Source: UBA9926 sp018645765
GTDB lineage: Bacteria; Pseudomonadota; Gammaproteobacteria; Pseudomonadales; Azotimanducaceae
Reading direction: 5' to 3'
Length of the DNA stretch: 64,000 bases
Assembly: GCA_949372755.1 (NCBI GenBank)
Contig: CASIBO010000003.1
Span: 124,001 to 188,000 of the forward strand
Part shown: positions 26,633-35,461 of the stretch, in pieces
Layout: each line of letters begins with the position of its first letter
Numbering within the stretch: position 1 is the first letter of the stretch
Translations under genes and position numbers: made by a program
Notes under the pieces: model-generated
The model's database searches: none
Told to the model about the DNA's origin: nothing
Seen by the model: only the letters and a program-made list of their open reading frames with translations

Positions 26633-28255
26633 CTACGCAAACTCAAAACCACGATAGCCCTTCGCAACCACTGCCTCGCAAGCCTCACGATAGGCGCCAA
26701 CCCCCGCCGCATAAGGCATAAATATTCTAGGTTTACCCGGCACGTTCGCGCCCAGATACCATGAGCCGCCTTGGGGAAACAAGGTTGCCTCGGCTACCAT
26801 CTGCACATGCTCCATCCATTGGTCTTGAGCCGCTTCTTCAGCTCTAATCATTCGATGGTTGTCATCCCGCATTTTGGTTAAACAGTTGACGATCCAATCA
26901 ACATGCTGCTCGATCGACACCAACATATTTGACAGCACTGAGGGGCTCCCAGGCCCCGTCACCATGAATAAATTCGGAAAGCCCACGCTCATCAAACCCA
27001 GATAGGTCCGCGGTCCTGCGTGCCAGGCATCCTCGAGGGCGAGTCCACCGATGCCCTGAATGTTCATACTGCGCAGGGCACCGGTCATTGCATCAAACCC
27101 GGTGGCAATCACGAGGGTATCGAGCTCGATATGCTCTTTGTCCAGCGCCACCCCCTTGGGCGTGATCTCAACCAAGGGCGTGTCCCGCAAGTTAACCAAT
27201 CGAACGTGATCCTGATTGTAGGTCTCGTAGTAATTGATATCGACGCAGATCCGCCGGGTACCAATCGGATGCGTCGTGGGGCAGAGCGCATCAGCTGTAA
27301 CAGGATCCTTAACCCGTGATCGAATTTTTTCGTGCACAAAGGCCTGCACGAATCGGTTGGCCTCTAGGTTCATCAGCGTGTCATTGATGACGGCCATAAA
27401 CCGAGCGCCACCGCGCTCCCAAGCTGCCTCAAGCAAGGCGGTCGCCGCCGGCTCTGATAAATCATTAAAAATCACCGGGTCAACGGGTCCCGATCTTGGC
27501 AAGATATCAAGGTCACCAAAACCCGAGCCATTACCCGCACGATGATTGGCGCGGTGCGCTGGGTAATGCTGCTTAAATTCTGCCACCCAATCTGGATCCA
27601 GCTCGTAGTTATTGGCTGGCACACTAAAATTAGGCGTTCGTTGAAATACTGTTAACTGCGCCGCGGAGGCTGCAATCACTGGAATAGCCTGAATCCCGGA
27701 TGAGCCCGTTCCAATAATCCCAACCCGCTCTGCGTCAAAACTTACGGGGTCGTGCGGCCACTGACTCGCCTGATAGAAGTTTCCCGAAAACGTCTCTAAG
27801 CCGGGGATATCTGGCCGTTGGGGCACGGATAAACACCCCGTTGCCATAACGCAAAAATCTGCGGTGAAGCGCTCACCGAGCGCCGTTTCAATTTCCCAAT
27901 GACACGGCGCTTCCTGCCAAATAGCTGAGGTGACTTGGGTATTAAACTGAATCACCGGTCTTAATTGAAACTGATCCGCAACATGGCGTGCATAGGACAA
28001 AATCTCAGGCTGCTGGGCATATCGCTCTGACCATTGCCAGGTTTGCTCCAACTCGCTTGAAAAAGAAAAGGAGTAGGCCAGGCTTTCCGCATCGCAGCGC
28101 GCGCCAGGATAGCGATTCCAGTACCAGGTCCCACCGACATCCGAGCCCTGCTCCACAACACGAATGGTGCGCCCTTGGGCGGTTAACTTATGCGCGAGGT
28201 ACAAGCCCGCGAAACCTGCACCCACCACAATGACCTCGAAATGTTGTTTCGACAC
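26633..28255 (-). CDS. Flavin-binding monooxygenase, Baeyer-Villiger type, with altered fingerprint
   Basis: 540 residues from the GTG at 28255, which follows a purine-rich GGGAAGGGGGGAAG; a TTG at 28276 is less likely. FAD motif GAGFAG (12-17), BVMO-type GGTWYWNRYPGARCD (41-55) and NADPH motif GTGSSG (182-187). The BVMO fingerprint FxGxxxHxxxW is present at 156-166, but position 162 is Gln instead of the conserved His. BVMOs insert oxygen next to ketones with NADPH and O2. The changed residue leaves open whether this is a BVMO, another oxygenase or a weak enzyme. It is 103 bases upstream of the phosphoesterase on the same strand. Confidence 0.88.
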   Translation of the reverse strand: MSKQHFEVIVVGAGFAGLYLAHKLTAQGRTIRVVEQGSDVGGTWYWNRYPGARCDAESLAYSFSFSSELEQTWQWSERYAQQPEILSYARHVADQFQLRPVIQFNTQVTSAIWQEAPCHWEIETALGERFTADFCVMATGCLSVPQRPDIPGLETFSGNFYQASQWPHDPVSFDAERVGIIGTGSSGIQAIPVIAASAAQLTVFQRTPNFSVPANNYELDPDWVAEFKQHYPAHRANHRAGNGSGFGDLDILPRSGPVDPVIFNDLSEPAATALLEAAWERGGARFMAVINDTLMNLEANRFVQAFVHEKIRSRVKDPVTADALCPTTHPIGTRRICVDINYYETYNQDHVRLVNLRDTPLVEITPKGVALDKEHIELDTLVIATGFDAMTGALRSMNIQGIGGLALEDAWHAGPRTYLGLMSVGFPNLFMVTGPGSPSVLSNMLVSIEQHVDWIVNCLTKMRDDNHRMIRAEEAAQDQWMEHVQMVAEATLFPQGGSWYLGANVPGKPRIFMPYAAGVGAYREACEAVVAKGYRGFEFA

Positions 28256-28637
28256 CTTCCCCCCTTCCCTTAACAAAAATATCTACGAGCTTGCGTCCTC
28301 GCCACACCCGCTTTAGCTTAAAAGACCTAAGCCTGTCATAAGACGACCTTAGAGCCCGCGGGCTTTCGGTTTCCGACCCGCTTAGGTGTGGGCCCGCATT
28401 GCCGCGGTTACGGTGAGAGGCTGCAATGCGATGGTCAAAAACCACCTCCCGCAGCTTCAATTACAATGATCTTGGTCAAGGCGCACCGCCATTGGACTTC
28501 CCTAATCTATCACTCAAGTGGTTCCCGAGCACCCTCTACACGCGATGCCAAGCCACCGCCTGATCTGCCCAAAGAAGGACTTAACATGGCTGGCAAGATC
28601 CTTTAGGCTCCGACAACACCCGGCAGCAATTAAATCA
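28256..28637. other. Divergent intergenic region, about 380 bases, with a GC palindrome
   Basis: It separates the BVMO (minus) from the Usp-like gene (plus). AGCCCGCGGGCT at 28353-28364 is a perfect 12-base palindrome and could be an operator. A plus-strand extension of the next gene to 28518 is possible but has a poor start and a non-conserved sequence. Confidence 0.35.
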
Positions 28638-29486
28638 ATGGATTCTAGGCTCGACCTCTTCGAATCAATTTTCAAACGTGCCCAACGGATCAGCCTTGAG
28701 TATTCGCCCCCCGTTCTGGCATCTGTTTTAGTGCTAGTTCCGGAACAACCCGACGCGATGACCACGCCCATTGTTGAACAGGCACTGGGGCTTTTGAACC
28801 GGCCCAAAGCAACTACGGTCATCAGTCAATCGTTACCCAACGACATCGAAGAAGTCAGTATTAGCAACTTGGTTTTAGATCACGCGCCGGACCTCATCGT
28901 GCTGCAACGTCACCTATTGCAGGGGGAGCATGCGTGGAACCGGGGCTTTGGCGGGTTGGTGCAGTCCCTGATACAGCATCACGCAACCCCCATCTTGGTC
29001 CTACCCAATCAATTGAATGAAGTGCGCGTTCTATCCGATGTTAAAACCGTCGCCGCGGTCGTCGATCAACCGCTGAACAATCATGATCTCGTGAATTGGG
29101 CCAGTACCTTTTGCGCTTCCGGCACGACGCTTTGCCTGCACCACATCGAAGCCGAGGATCAGTTTGAGCGCATCATGAAGGCGATCGAGCGCATTCCGGA
29201 ACTTAACACTGACACGGCTCGGACAACGCTCAAACGCGGGCTCATGCAGGAAGCTCAGAGTTTTCTCGATCACTGTCAGTTAACCCTCCAGCAATACCGA
29301 CCCGACCTGACCGTACAGCACTCGGTCGAAATGGCGCGGGTGCAGCACGGTTACCTTAACTGGGCCACACAAACCCAGCCAGATCTGATCGTCCTCGACA
29401 CGCTTGATGCCACGAAGGCTTTGAATCGCGGCATTGCTGACGCACTCTCTTTGCAGTTCACCGACCTGCCTTTTTTACTGCTTTAG
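28638..29486 (+). CDS. Two-domain universal-stress-protein-like protein
   Basis: 282 residues from ATG 28638. The frame is open to 28518, and the start is uncertain because neither has a good ribosome site. Two alpha/beta Usp-type halves are visible. The first ends with APDLIVLQRH, then GGLVQSLIQHHATPILVLP. The second ends with QPDLIVLDTLDATKALNRG and TDLPFLLL. The ATP-binding G-2x-G-9x-G(S/T) loop is degenerate in both. It lies a few bases before the transporter gene, the same pairing seen for many Usp proteins with ion antiporters, so a regulatory or nucleotide-sensing role for that transporter is plausible. Confidence 0.72.
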   Translation: MDSRLDLFESIFKRAQRISLEYSPPVLASVLVLVPEQPDAMTTPIVEQALGLLNRPKATTVISQSLPNDIEEVSISNLVLDHAPDLIVLQRHLLQGEHAWNRGFGGLVQSLIQHHATPILVLPNQLNEVRVLSDVKTVAAVVDQPLNNHDLVNWASTFCASGTTLCLHHIEAEDQFERIMKAIERIPELNTDTARTTLKRGLMQEAQSFLDHCQLTLQQYRPDLTVQHSVEMARVQHGYLNWATQTQPDLIVLDTLDATKALNRGIADALSLQFTDLPFLLL

Positions 29487-29508
29487 CATGAACCCAGGAA
29501 CTTTCAGC

Positions 29509-30981
29509 ATGCGCAATAACCAAGCACCTGGTAGTCGCCCTTCAAAATATTGGATCGCGAGCATGCTCCCCTTGGCATTGCTTGCAAACCCCGTACTCGC
29601 AAGTGAACAGGCGCACACGGTCGAGCCATACGTCACCTGGCTGTTTACCGGCATTTTACTTTCGATGGTTGCGTGTCTTGCCTTTGAAGAAAAATTGCAC
29701 GCCCAAAAATCGCTTATTACGGGCCTTTTTGCCCTGCTGAGTTTGCTCATCGCAACGGCGCTTGAGCTTCTGCCCTTTGGGCCTGTCATGAACGTTTTTA
29801 ATGAATCACTGCAGCTCCCTGTTTATATCCCCGGGATAGACTGGGAGGTTATTGCCATCATTGTCGGCGCCAGCCTGTTTGTGGATGTCACCTCGAAAAG
29901 CGGCCTATTTTCCTATCTCGCGATCCGGTTAACAAAAGCCTCTAAGGGCGATCCTCGAAAGCTATTGATCTACTATGGTTGTATGACCGTCCTGTTTTCG
30001 GCTCTTTTGAATAACGTGACGGCAATGATCATCATTGGCTCGTTGACAGGCGTGAGCCTTGCCAAACTCAATCAATCCAAACTGCTGCTCGGCTTCTTGC
30101 TGACCGAAGGCTTACTCACCAATATCGGCGGTCTGCTAACGCTTATCAGCTCTGTACCGAACATTATTCTTGGCAACCTCGCTGGCATCACCTTTCTTGA
30201 TTTTTTTCTCTTCGCAGCCCCCTTTGTTGTCATATCAACCTGGGCCACCTTGCTGTTAGCCGCTCGGGTCTTTCGGATTGAACCCTTAACCGCGGAAGCC
30301 GATAAAAGCCGCGCTGCGGCATTGGTTGCTGGGTTTGATGAATCTGAGGGCATTCCCAGCGCCGCCTTTTTTAAAGTCAGCATTGTGCTCTTCGCACTAT
30401 TGGTACTGACCTTTTCACTGCAATCTGTGCTGCCCTTATTGCGAGAATTGGGGATGGGATTTGTTGCCCTACTGTTCGCCTTCATTGCCTTGATTCGGTT
30501 TCGGCACGATGTCGATGAATTTTATAGAGGAATAGACTGGGACCTGATTTTCTTTTTTATCACCCTTTTTATGTTGATTAACGTCATGGAGCATGCCCAG
30601 GTGTTGGCTCTGATCGGCACGGGGATCGTATCGCTGTTGGAGCTCGGGGCCACGGCAAGCAGCCTTGCATTACTTTGGTCGTCGGCCATTGCCAGCTCCG
30701 TGACCGACAACATTCCACTGGCTGCGATGCTGGGTAAAATCTTAGCCAGCATGGGCCTGCCCAGCGACAGCTTACTTTGGTGGAGCGTTATCTTCGGCGC
30801 GAACCTTGGCGGCAACATCACGCCGATTGGTTCCGCCTCAACCGTTGTTGCCGTCACGCTGATGCACAAAGCCAATATCAAGCTCAGTTTCAGCGGTTTT
30901 GTCGCCAAAGCGTTCCTCTTTGCAGTCCTTCAACTGCTGTTGGCGTCGCTCTATCTCTATCTCATCGCAACGTTATTTTGA
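29509..30981 (+). CDS. Ion transporter of the NhaD/ArsB/SLC13 (IT) superfamily, probable Na+/H+ antiporter
   Basis: 490 residues from the ATG at 29509, which has AGGA nine bases upstream; ATG 29488 and a frame to 29434 are alternatives. The N-terminus has a signal-like segment ending ANPVLA. About eleven to twelve membrane helices follow. Characteristic stretches are VIAIIVGASLFVDVTSKSGL, LFSALLNNVTAMIIIGS and SSVTDNIPLAAMLGK with GANLGGNITPIGSAS, the paired re-entrant motifs of NhaD and ArsB. NhaD exchanges Na+ or Li+ for protons in marine and halophilic bacteria. The specificity cannot be set from sequence. The Usp-like gene directly upstream is probably co-transcribed. Confidence 0.85.
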   Translation: MRNNQAPGSRPSKYWIASMLPLALLANPVLASEQAHTVEPYVTWLFTGILLSMVACLAFEEKLHAQKSLITGLFALLSLLIATALELLPFGPVMNVFNESLQLPVYIPGIDWEVIAIIVGASLFVDVTSKSGLFSYLAIRLTKASKGDPRKLLIYYGCMTVLFSALLNNVTAMIIIGSLTGVSLAKLNQSKLLLGFLLTEGLLTNIGGLLTLISSVPNIILGNLAGITFLDFFLFAAPFVVISTWATLLLAARVFRIEPLTAEADKSRAAALVAGFDESEGIPSAAFFKVSIVLFALLVLTFSLQSVLPLLRELGMGFVALLFAFIALIRFRHDVDEFYRGIDWDLIFFFITLFMLINVMEHAQVLALIGTGIVSLLELGATASSLALLWSSAIASSVTDNIPLAAMLGKILASMGLPSDSLLWWSVIFGANLGGNITPIGSASTVVAVTLMHKANIKLSFSGFVAKAFLFAVLQLLLASLYLYLIATLF

Positions 30982-31130
30982 AGTTAGCGCGGCATATCGG
31001 CCTCGGCGCGACGCTTGCCGAATCAGTCGAGGCGCGTTCGATAACCCTGGGTGAGGTGGATTGGGTGCTGCAACACATGACGCACCTTGAATGCCGACCG
31101 CTTTTAGTCTTTACTGCCAGCAATCCTTAA
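30978..31130 (+). CDS. Possible small protein overlapping the transporter stop
   Basis: A 50-codon frame begins with a TTG overlapping the transporter TGA and ends 15 bases before the next gene. It reads KLARHIGLGATLAESVEARS, then LGEVDWVLQHMTHLECRPLLVFTASNP. The composition is protein-like and the position is that of a coupled gene. There is no ribosome site and I recognise no family. It may instead be the lost C-terminus of a longer transporter or Usp-type protein after a frameshift. Confidence 0.3.
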   Translation: MKLARHIGLGATLAESVEARSITLGEVDWVLQHMTHLECRPLLVFTASNP

Positions 31131-31144
31131 GAGCCTTGTTCGCC

Positions 31145-32830
31145 ATGAATTGGTTATTCGGCCGCTACAGCGTTGTTTTCTACGCAACCCTTGGAACCCT
31201 TGCGGGTGCAGTTTGGCTCATCATCGATGGGGCGTTTGATGCCTGGCTGATGAGCGGCTTGGTCCTATCGAGTCTGCTCATGTTCTTAGGCCTTCACGAC
31301 TATTTTCAAACCGGCAGCGCGGTCCGCGCCAACTTTCCCGTTCTGGGCCGACTCCGATACTTTTTCGAAAGCATTCGACCGGAACTGAGACAGTATTTTT
31401 GGGAAGACGATGATGCAGAGCTGCCCTACTCTCGAAACCAACGGGCTATGGTTTACCAACGCGCGAAATCCGAATTTTCAATTCGTGCGTTCGGCTCGAT
31501 CGAGACGATGTACAAGGAAGATTTCAGCTGGCTGAATCATTCACTTGCACCCTTACACATTGAGGCCGAGGATTTTCGCACGTGGGTCGGCGTTGGCGAT
31601 CAACGCTACGCCGTCTCTTTACTGAATATTTCAGGCACCTCTTTTGGCGCCTTATCCCCACCCGCCATTGAAGCGCTGAATCTGGGCGCCGCCCAAGGCC
31701 AGTTTGCGCACAATACCGGTGAAGGCTCCGTCTCGCCCTATCACGTCAAAGGTGGCGGTGATTTAATTTTGCAGGTCTCAACCGGCTATTTTGGATTCCG
31801 AGACGGCAGCGGCCGCCTAAATCGCGCGCTTTTTGCACAAAAGGCAACCCAGCCTCAGGTTAAAATGATTGAGATCAAACTCAGTCAGGGCGCCAAGCCC
31901 GGCCATGGTGGCCTGTTACCAGCAGCCAAGGTCAGCGCCGAAATAGCCCTGACCCGAGGCATTGACGAGGGCGTCGACTGCGCGTCACCCGCAAGTCACG
32001 CAGAATTCAAAACGCCACAAGAACTGCTCCGCTTTGCGGCGGAGCTCCGAGAAATCAGTGGCGGCAAGCCCGTAGGCATCAAACTCTGTATTGGCCATCC
32101 CTGGGAATTTATCGCCATCGTCAAAAGTATGACCGAGGGTGAACCTCTGCTCGATTTTATATCGGTTGATGGCGCGGAGGGCGGCACGGGTGCCGCGCCA
32201 ACGGAATTCAGCGACCATCTCGGCAGTCCTTTAACCGATGCCCTGGTCTTCGTGGACAATACGCTTCGCGGCGCAGGCCTTCGATCCAGGATCAAAATCG
32301 CCGCCTCTGGGAAAATGATCAGCGCCTTCGATATTGTGAAACATTGCGCACTCGGCGCAGATTGGGTCAACATGGCGCGACCCTTTATGTTCGCCTTGGG
32401 CTGCATCCAAGCGCGCAATTGCGCCTCAGGCCTCTGCCCAACCGGCATCGCGACCATGGACCCAACGCGTTATCGCGTGCTTGATATCGAGACTAAAGCC
32501 TCCCGGGTCCGCAATTTCCATCAAAACACGTTAAAAGCCGTCGGAGAACTGATTGGCGCTGCGGGCATTGCGCATCCTGTGGATTTAAATCGACGTCATA
32601 TCGTCAGGCGTTTGTCGGGAAGTGAAATCCTACTGGCAGACCAAATCTACCCCAAGGTCCTCGACAATCAATTATTTACTGATGAGCCGATTGCCGACCC
32701 ACGTCTTGCCGTTTATTGGCACCGCGTCAGCGGACGAAGTTTTGCGGCAGACGACCTGCAGCCTGCAGAGGCCCTGCCGCAGGCAGAAGCCATTCTGCGC
32801 CAACCCTCGGGATCTAAAAGCCACCCTTAA
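31145..32830 (+). CDS. Membrane-anchored FMN-binding glutamate-synthase-like protein
   Basis: 561 residues from ATG 31145; the frame is open to 31091. Two hydrophobic segments near the N-terminus (about 9-25 and 30-48) anchor it. The remainder is the central FMN-binding barrel of glutamate synthase: GEGSVSPYHVKGGGDLILQVSTGYFGFR, KPGHGGLLPAAKV, ISVDGAEGGTGAAPTEF and the Cys cluster CASGLCPTGIATMDP. The glutaminase and GltD parts are absent, as in many stand-alone GltB2-type proteins whose role is not settled. It is downstream of the Usp and transporter genes and may share their transcript. Confidence 0.87.
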   Translation: MNWLFGRYSVVFYATLGTLAGAVWLIIDGAFDAWLMSGLVLSSLLMFLGLHDYFQTGSAVRANFPVLGRLRYFFESIRPELRQYFWEDDDAELPYSRNQRAMVYQRAKSEFSIRAFGSIETMYKEDFSWLNHSLAPLHIEAEDFRTWVGVGDQRYAVSLLNISGTSFGALSPPAIEALNLGAAQGQFAHNTGEGSVSPYHVKGGGDLILQVSTGYFGFRDGSGRLNRALFAQKATQPQVKMIEIKLSQGAKPGHGGLLPAAKVSAEIALTRGIDEGVDCASPASHAEFKTPQELLRFAAELREISGGKPVGIKLCIGHPWEFIAIVKSMTEGEPLLDFISVDGAEGGTGAAPTEFSDHLGSPLTDALVFVDNTLRGAGLRSRIKIAASGKMISAFDIVKHCALGADWVNMARPFMFALGCIQARNCASGLCPTGIATMDPTRYRVLDIETKASRVRNFHQNTLKAVGELIGAAGIAHPVDLNRRHIVRRLSGSEILLADQIYPKVLDNQLFTDEPIADPRLAVYWHRVSGRSFAADDLQPAEALPQAEAILRQPSGSKSHP

Positions 32831-32871
32831 ACGATGTTCTGATCATCGCTGAAGAATGAATCTTGTTCTTG

Positions 32872-33741
32872 TTACGTTGCGAGCGCTTCAAGGCATGCCC
32901 AATCTAAACGGCCTAAGTTACCGCCCGCGTCGACCGGCTGAAGGCAAACATGGTCAGCACCGGCATCTTGATGTGCTTTTATTCGATCTTGGATGTCGGC
33001 AATGCTGCCCCATGCGAAGGTGGTATCAATAAACCGATCCGAGAGGTCATTGATATCGGCTTCTGTGAGCCCCATCCGCAACCAGTTATTGCGATAGTTC
33101 GGCAACCCTTGATAAATCTTGGCATTGGCACGCGCAGCTGTACGCGCCTTGTCGGGATCCGATTCAAGAATCACTTTCTGCTCAACGCACAGTAAAGGAC
33201 CCGCACCCATAACGTCACGCGCCATCCGCGTATGATCGGGTGAACTAAAGTAAGGATGCGCGCCAGCGCTATGGCTGGCCGCGAGCTCCAACATCTTCGG
33301 CCCCAAAGCCGCAATCACCGTGAGCGGGCTGTCCGCCGGTGGGCGCCCACTATAAGGCGAGACTTTCATTTTTTCGAGATACTCGCGCATGGTCGCAACT
33401 GGCGCTTTGTATTCCAGGCCTCGAACACCTTCAACTAAAGGCTTGTGCGAGACGCCAATGCCCAGTAAAAATCGCCCGCCGGATTGTTCTGCCAGCGTGT
33501 TTTGCGCCGCGAGCGTGACGCCGGGTTCACGGTGATAGATATTCATAATGCCAGTCGCCAAATTAAGCTGGCTCGTTTGACTCAACAACCAGGCTGCTGT
33601 CGCCACCGGGCTCCGCCCCACGGTTTCCGGAATCCAGAGGGTGCCATAACCCAATTGCTCAATCTTGCGCGCCGCCTCTGCCGCTTCTGGCGAGGTGAAA
33701 CCATCTTGAAAATACCAAACACCTACTGCACCTAAGTCCAT
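32872..33741 (-). CDS. LLM-class flavin/F420-dependent oxidoreductase (TIGR03620-like)
   Basis: 289 residues from ATG 33741, with AAGGA six bases upstream. A frame open to 33942 runs through tandem repeats and is rejected. Luciferase-like barrel landmarks: MDLGAVGVWYFQDGFTSPEA, LGYGTLWIPETVGRSP, LNLATGIMNIYHREPGVTLAAQ, and GGRFLLGIGVSHKPLVEGVRG. It resembles the family named as probable F420-dependent oxidoreductases in mycobacteria. It converges with the glutamate-synthase-like gene. Cofactor and substrate are unknown; it is a different subfamily from the LLM protein at 7014. Confidence 0.87.
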   Translation of the reverse strand: MDLGAVGVWYFQDGFTSPEAAEAARKIEQLGYGTLWIPETVGRSPVATAAWLLSQTSQLNLATGIMNIYHREPGVTLAAQNTLAEQSGGRFLLGIGVSHKPLVEGVRGLEYKAPVATMREYLEKMKVSPYSGRPPADSPLTVIAALGPKMLELAASHSAGAHPYFSSPDHTRMARDVMGAGPLLCVEQKVILESDPDKARTAARANAKIYQGLPNYRNNWLRMGLTEADINDLSDRFIDTTFAWGSIADIQDRIKAHQDAGADHVCLQPVDAGGNLGRLDWACLEALAT

Positions 33742-33760
33742 AACCCATCCTTGCTTAAAC

Positions 33761-33846
33761 TGTCGATTGAAAGCTGTTGATTGAAAGCTGTTGTTTGAAA
33801 GCTGCCTTTTAAAAAGCTGCCTTTTATAACCTGTCTGATTTGAACC
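33761..33846 (+). repeat. Six tandem 14/15-base units upstream of the LLM gene
   Basis: The units start at 33761, 33775, 33789, 33803, 33818 and 33832: TGTCGATTGAAAGC, TGTTGATTGAAAGC, TGTTGTTTGAAAGC, TGCCTTTTAAAAAGC, TGCCTTTTATAACC and TGTCTGATTTGAACC. They lie directly in the 5' region of the minus-strand LLM gene, about 20 bases before its start. Effects on its mRNA leader length or on regulator binding are possible but not shown. Confidence 0.75.
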
Positions 33847-34035
33847 GCTCATTCGAACTCTTTGGCTCGATGATCGCTTAGCCAAACTAACACAGCCCAC
33901 CGAGCATAGAAACCAGCGCTTGACGACCAGCAGGCCCTGCAAAGCGATGGCCGAGGGTCGTATTCAACGCTTTAGAGGATTCAAGGAAGCCGGTGTAAGA
34001 CGCTGAGCAACCCGCGCACGCTATGCGGCATAAAG

Positions 34036-35301
34036 CTAGCGCTTGAGCGGCTTATAGCCGATTTCACCGCCGCGCTTTTTAGGCTGGGCTGTCTTTTTCT
34101 GACTCCGACGCGCTTTGGTTTTCTTACTGCCAGCAGCCTTGCCGGACTTTTTCACTTTCACGGGCCCACGATAACTCGCTTGAAGACCTGGCACCTTGCG
34201 GTGCTCAAAGCGAAGTTTGAGGTAGCGTTCAATACTCGACATCTGGTTCCATTCGTTGGAACTGACGAGTGTAATCGCTTTACCCACTTGTCCCGCCCGG
34301 CCGGTGCGTCCAATCCGATGCACATGGTCATCCCCTGACTGCGCAACATTAAAATTGATCACCAACGTGATCCCTTCAATATCGAGACCCCGAGCTGCCA
34401 CATCGGTCGCCACCAAAATTCCGATTTGACCACTTCGAAAGCGATTCATCACTTGCTTACGATCACTTTGGGAAAGCTCCCCATGAATGTAATCAACCCG
34501 CAGTTTTTGGGCTTTCAGAGCCGTCCCAAGTTCTTGACACCCTTTGCGGGTGTTGCAAAAAACCATTGAACGCGGCGCCTGCTCTTTGGCAAGCAGCGCA
34601 ATCACCAGCTTTTCTTTATGCTTCACATCATCTGCGAGCACCACTTGCTGCGTGATACTGTCATGGCCCTGCCGGTGCTCATCGATGGTGATTGACTCAG
34701 GATCTCGCAACATCCTTGTGATCCCCGGCATCCCTTTGTGAGAGAGCGTTGCCGAGAACAATAAGGTTTGACGCTGGCTACGACAAGCACGCGCAATGGT
34801 CTCCATATCGATCGCAAAGCCCATATCCAACATGCGATCGGCTTCGTCCAGAACGAGCACTTCGAGATCTCGAAAGTCTGGCGTACCTTTTTCAATGTGT
34901 TCAACCAGCCGCCCCGGGGTTGCGATGATGACTTCGGGATTCTTACGCAGCGTCGCGGCCTGATGGTTGAACGCTTCGCCCCCCATAATGAGGCCGCACT
35001 TAATCTGGGTATAGCGCGCCATGGCATCGAAGGTTCTGCGCGTTTGCAGCGCAAGCTCCCTTGTCGGCAGTAATATCAGCACCCGCGTTCCGGATTTTGG
35101 CGCGTCATGATCCAGCATTAAATTCAATGTAGGCAGTAAAAACGCAGCGGTCTTACCACTACCGGTCTTGGAGCAAACGATTAAATCGCGTCCGGTCAAA
35201 GCCGCGGGAATGGCGTCGGACTGAACGGCCGTGGGTTCTGTAAAGCCCAGCTCGTCTGCCGCGCGAAGGAGTTGAGGGTGTAATGGGAGGTCGCTGATCA
35301 C
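34036..35301 (-). CDS. DEAD-box RNA helicase, SrmB/RhlE-like
   Basis: 421 residues from a GTG at 35301. Motifs in order: PTAVQ, SKTGSGKTAAF, PTRELALQ, ATPGRL, DEADRMLDMGF, FSATL, then VATDVAARGLDIEG and HRIGRTGRAG. A Lys/Arg-rich tail (about 370-421) replaces the DbpA/DeaD RNA-binding domain found in the helicase at 3067, so the two are not duplicates. FSATL and the short basic tail fit the SrmB/RhlE group, which acts in large-subunit assembly and RNA decay. A precise name is not safe. Confidence 0.9.
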   Translation of the reverse strand: MISDLPLHPQLLRAADELGFTEPTAVQSDAIPAALTGRDLIVCSKTGSGKTAAFLLPTLNLMLDHDAPKSGTRVLILLPTRELALQTRRTFDAMARYTQIKCGLIMGGEAFNHQAATLRKNPEVIIATPGRLVEHIEKGTPDFRDLEVLVLDEADRMLDMGFAIDMETIARACRSQRQTLLFSATLSHKGMPGITRMLRDPESITIDEHRQGHDSITQQVVLADDVKHKEKLVIALLAKEQAPRSMVFCNTRKGCQELGTALKAQKLRVDYIHGELSQSDRKQVMNRFRSGQIGILVATDVAARGLDIEGITLVINFNVAQSGDDHVHRIGRTGRAGQVGKAITLVSSNEWNQMSSIERYLKLRFEHRKVPGLQASYRGPVKVKKSGKAAGSKKTKARRSQKKTAQPKKRGGEIGYKPLKR

Positions 35302-35461
35302 GGTGCTATGATAGCTCGCACAGCACGGTAATGCCTCACTTTATTGCGGGATTGGGCTTGGCGTTCGCAGTCTTGGTCCCAATGCCCCGCACGAACGCGT
35401 AATCCGCGCAGGCCAGACTACTGAATAGGGCCATGGCTTGCGGTCGCGCAAGCATCCGGGT

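Noticed and set aside
26530..26712. Arg-rich N-terminal extension of the UshA-like protein
   Set aside because: It overlaps the BVMO 3' end and hides the signal peptide; the GTG at 26529 is better.
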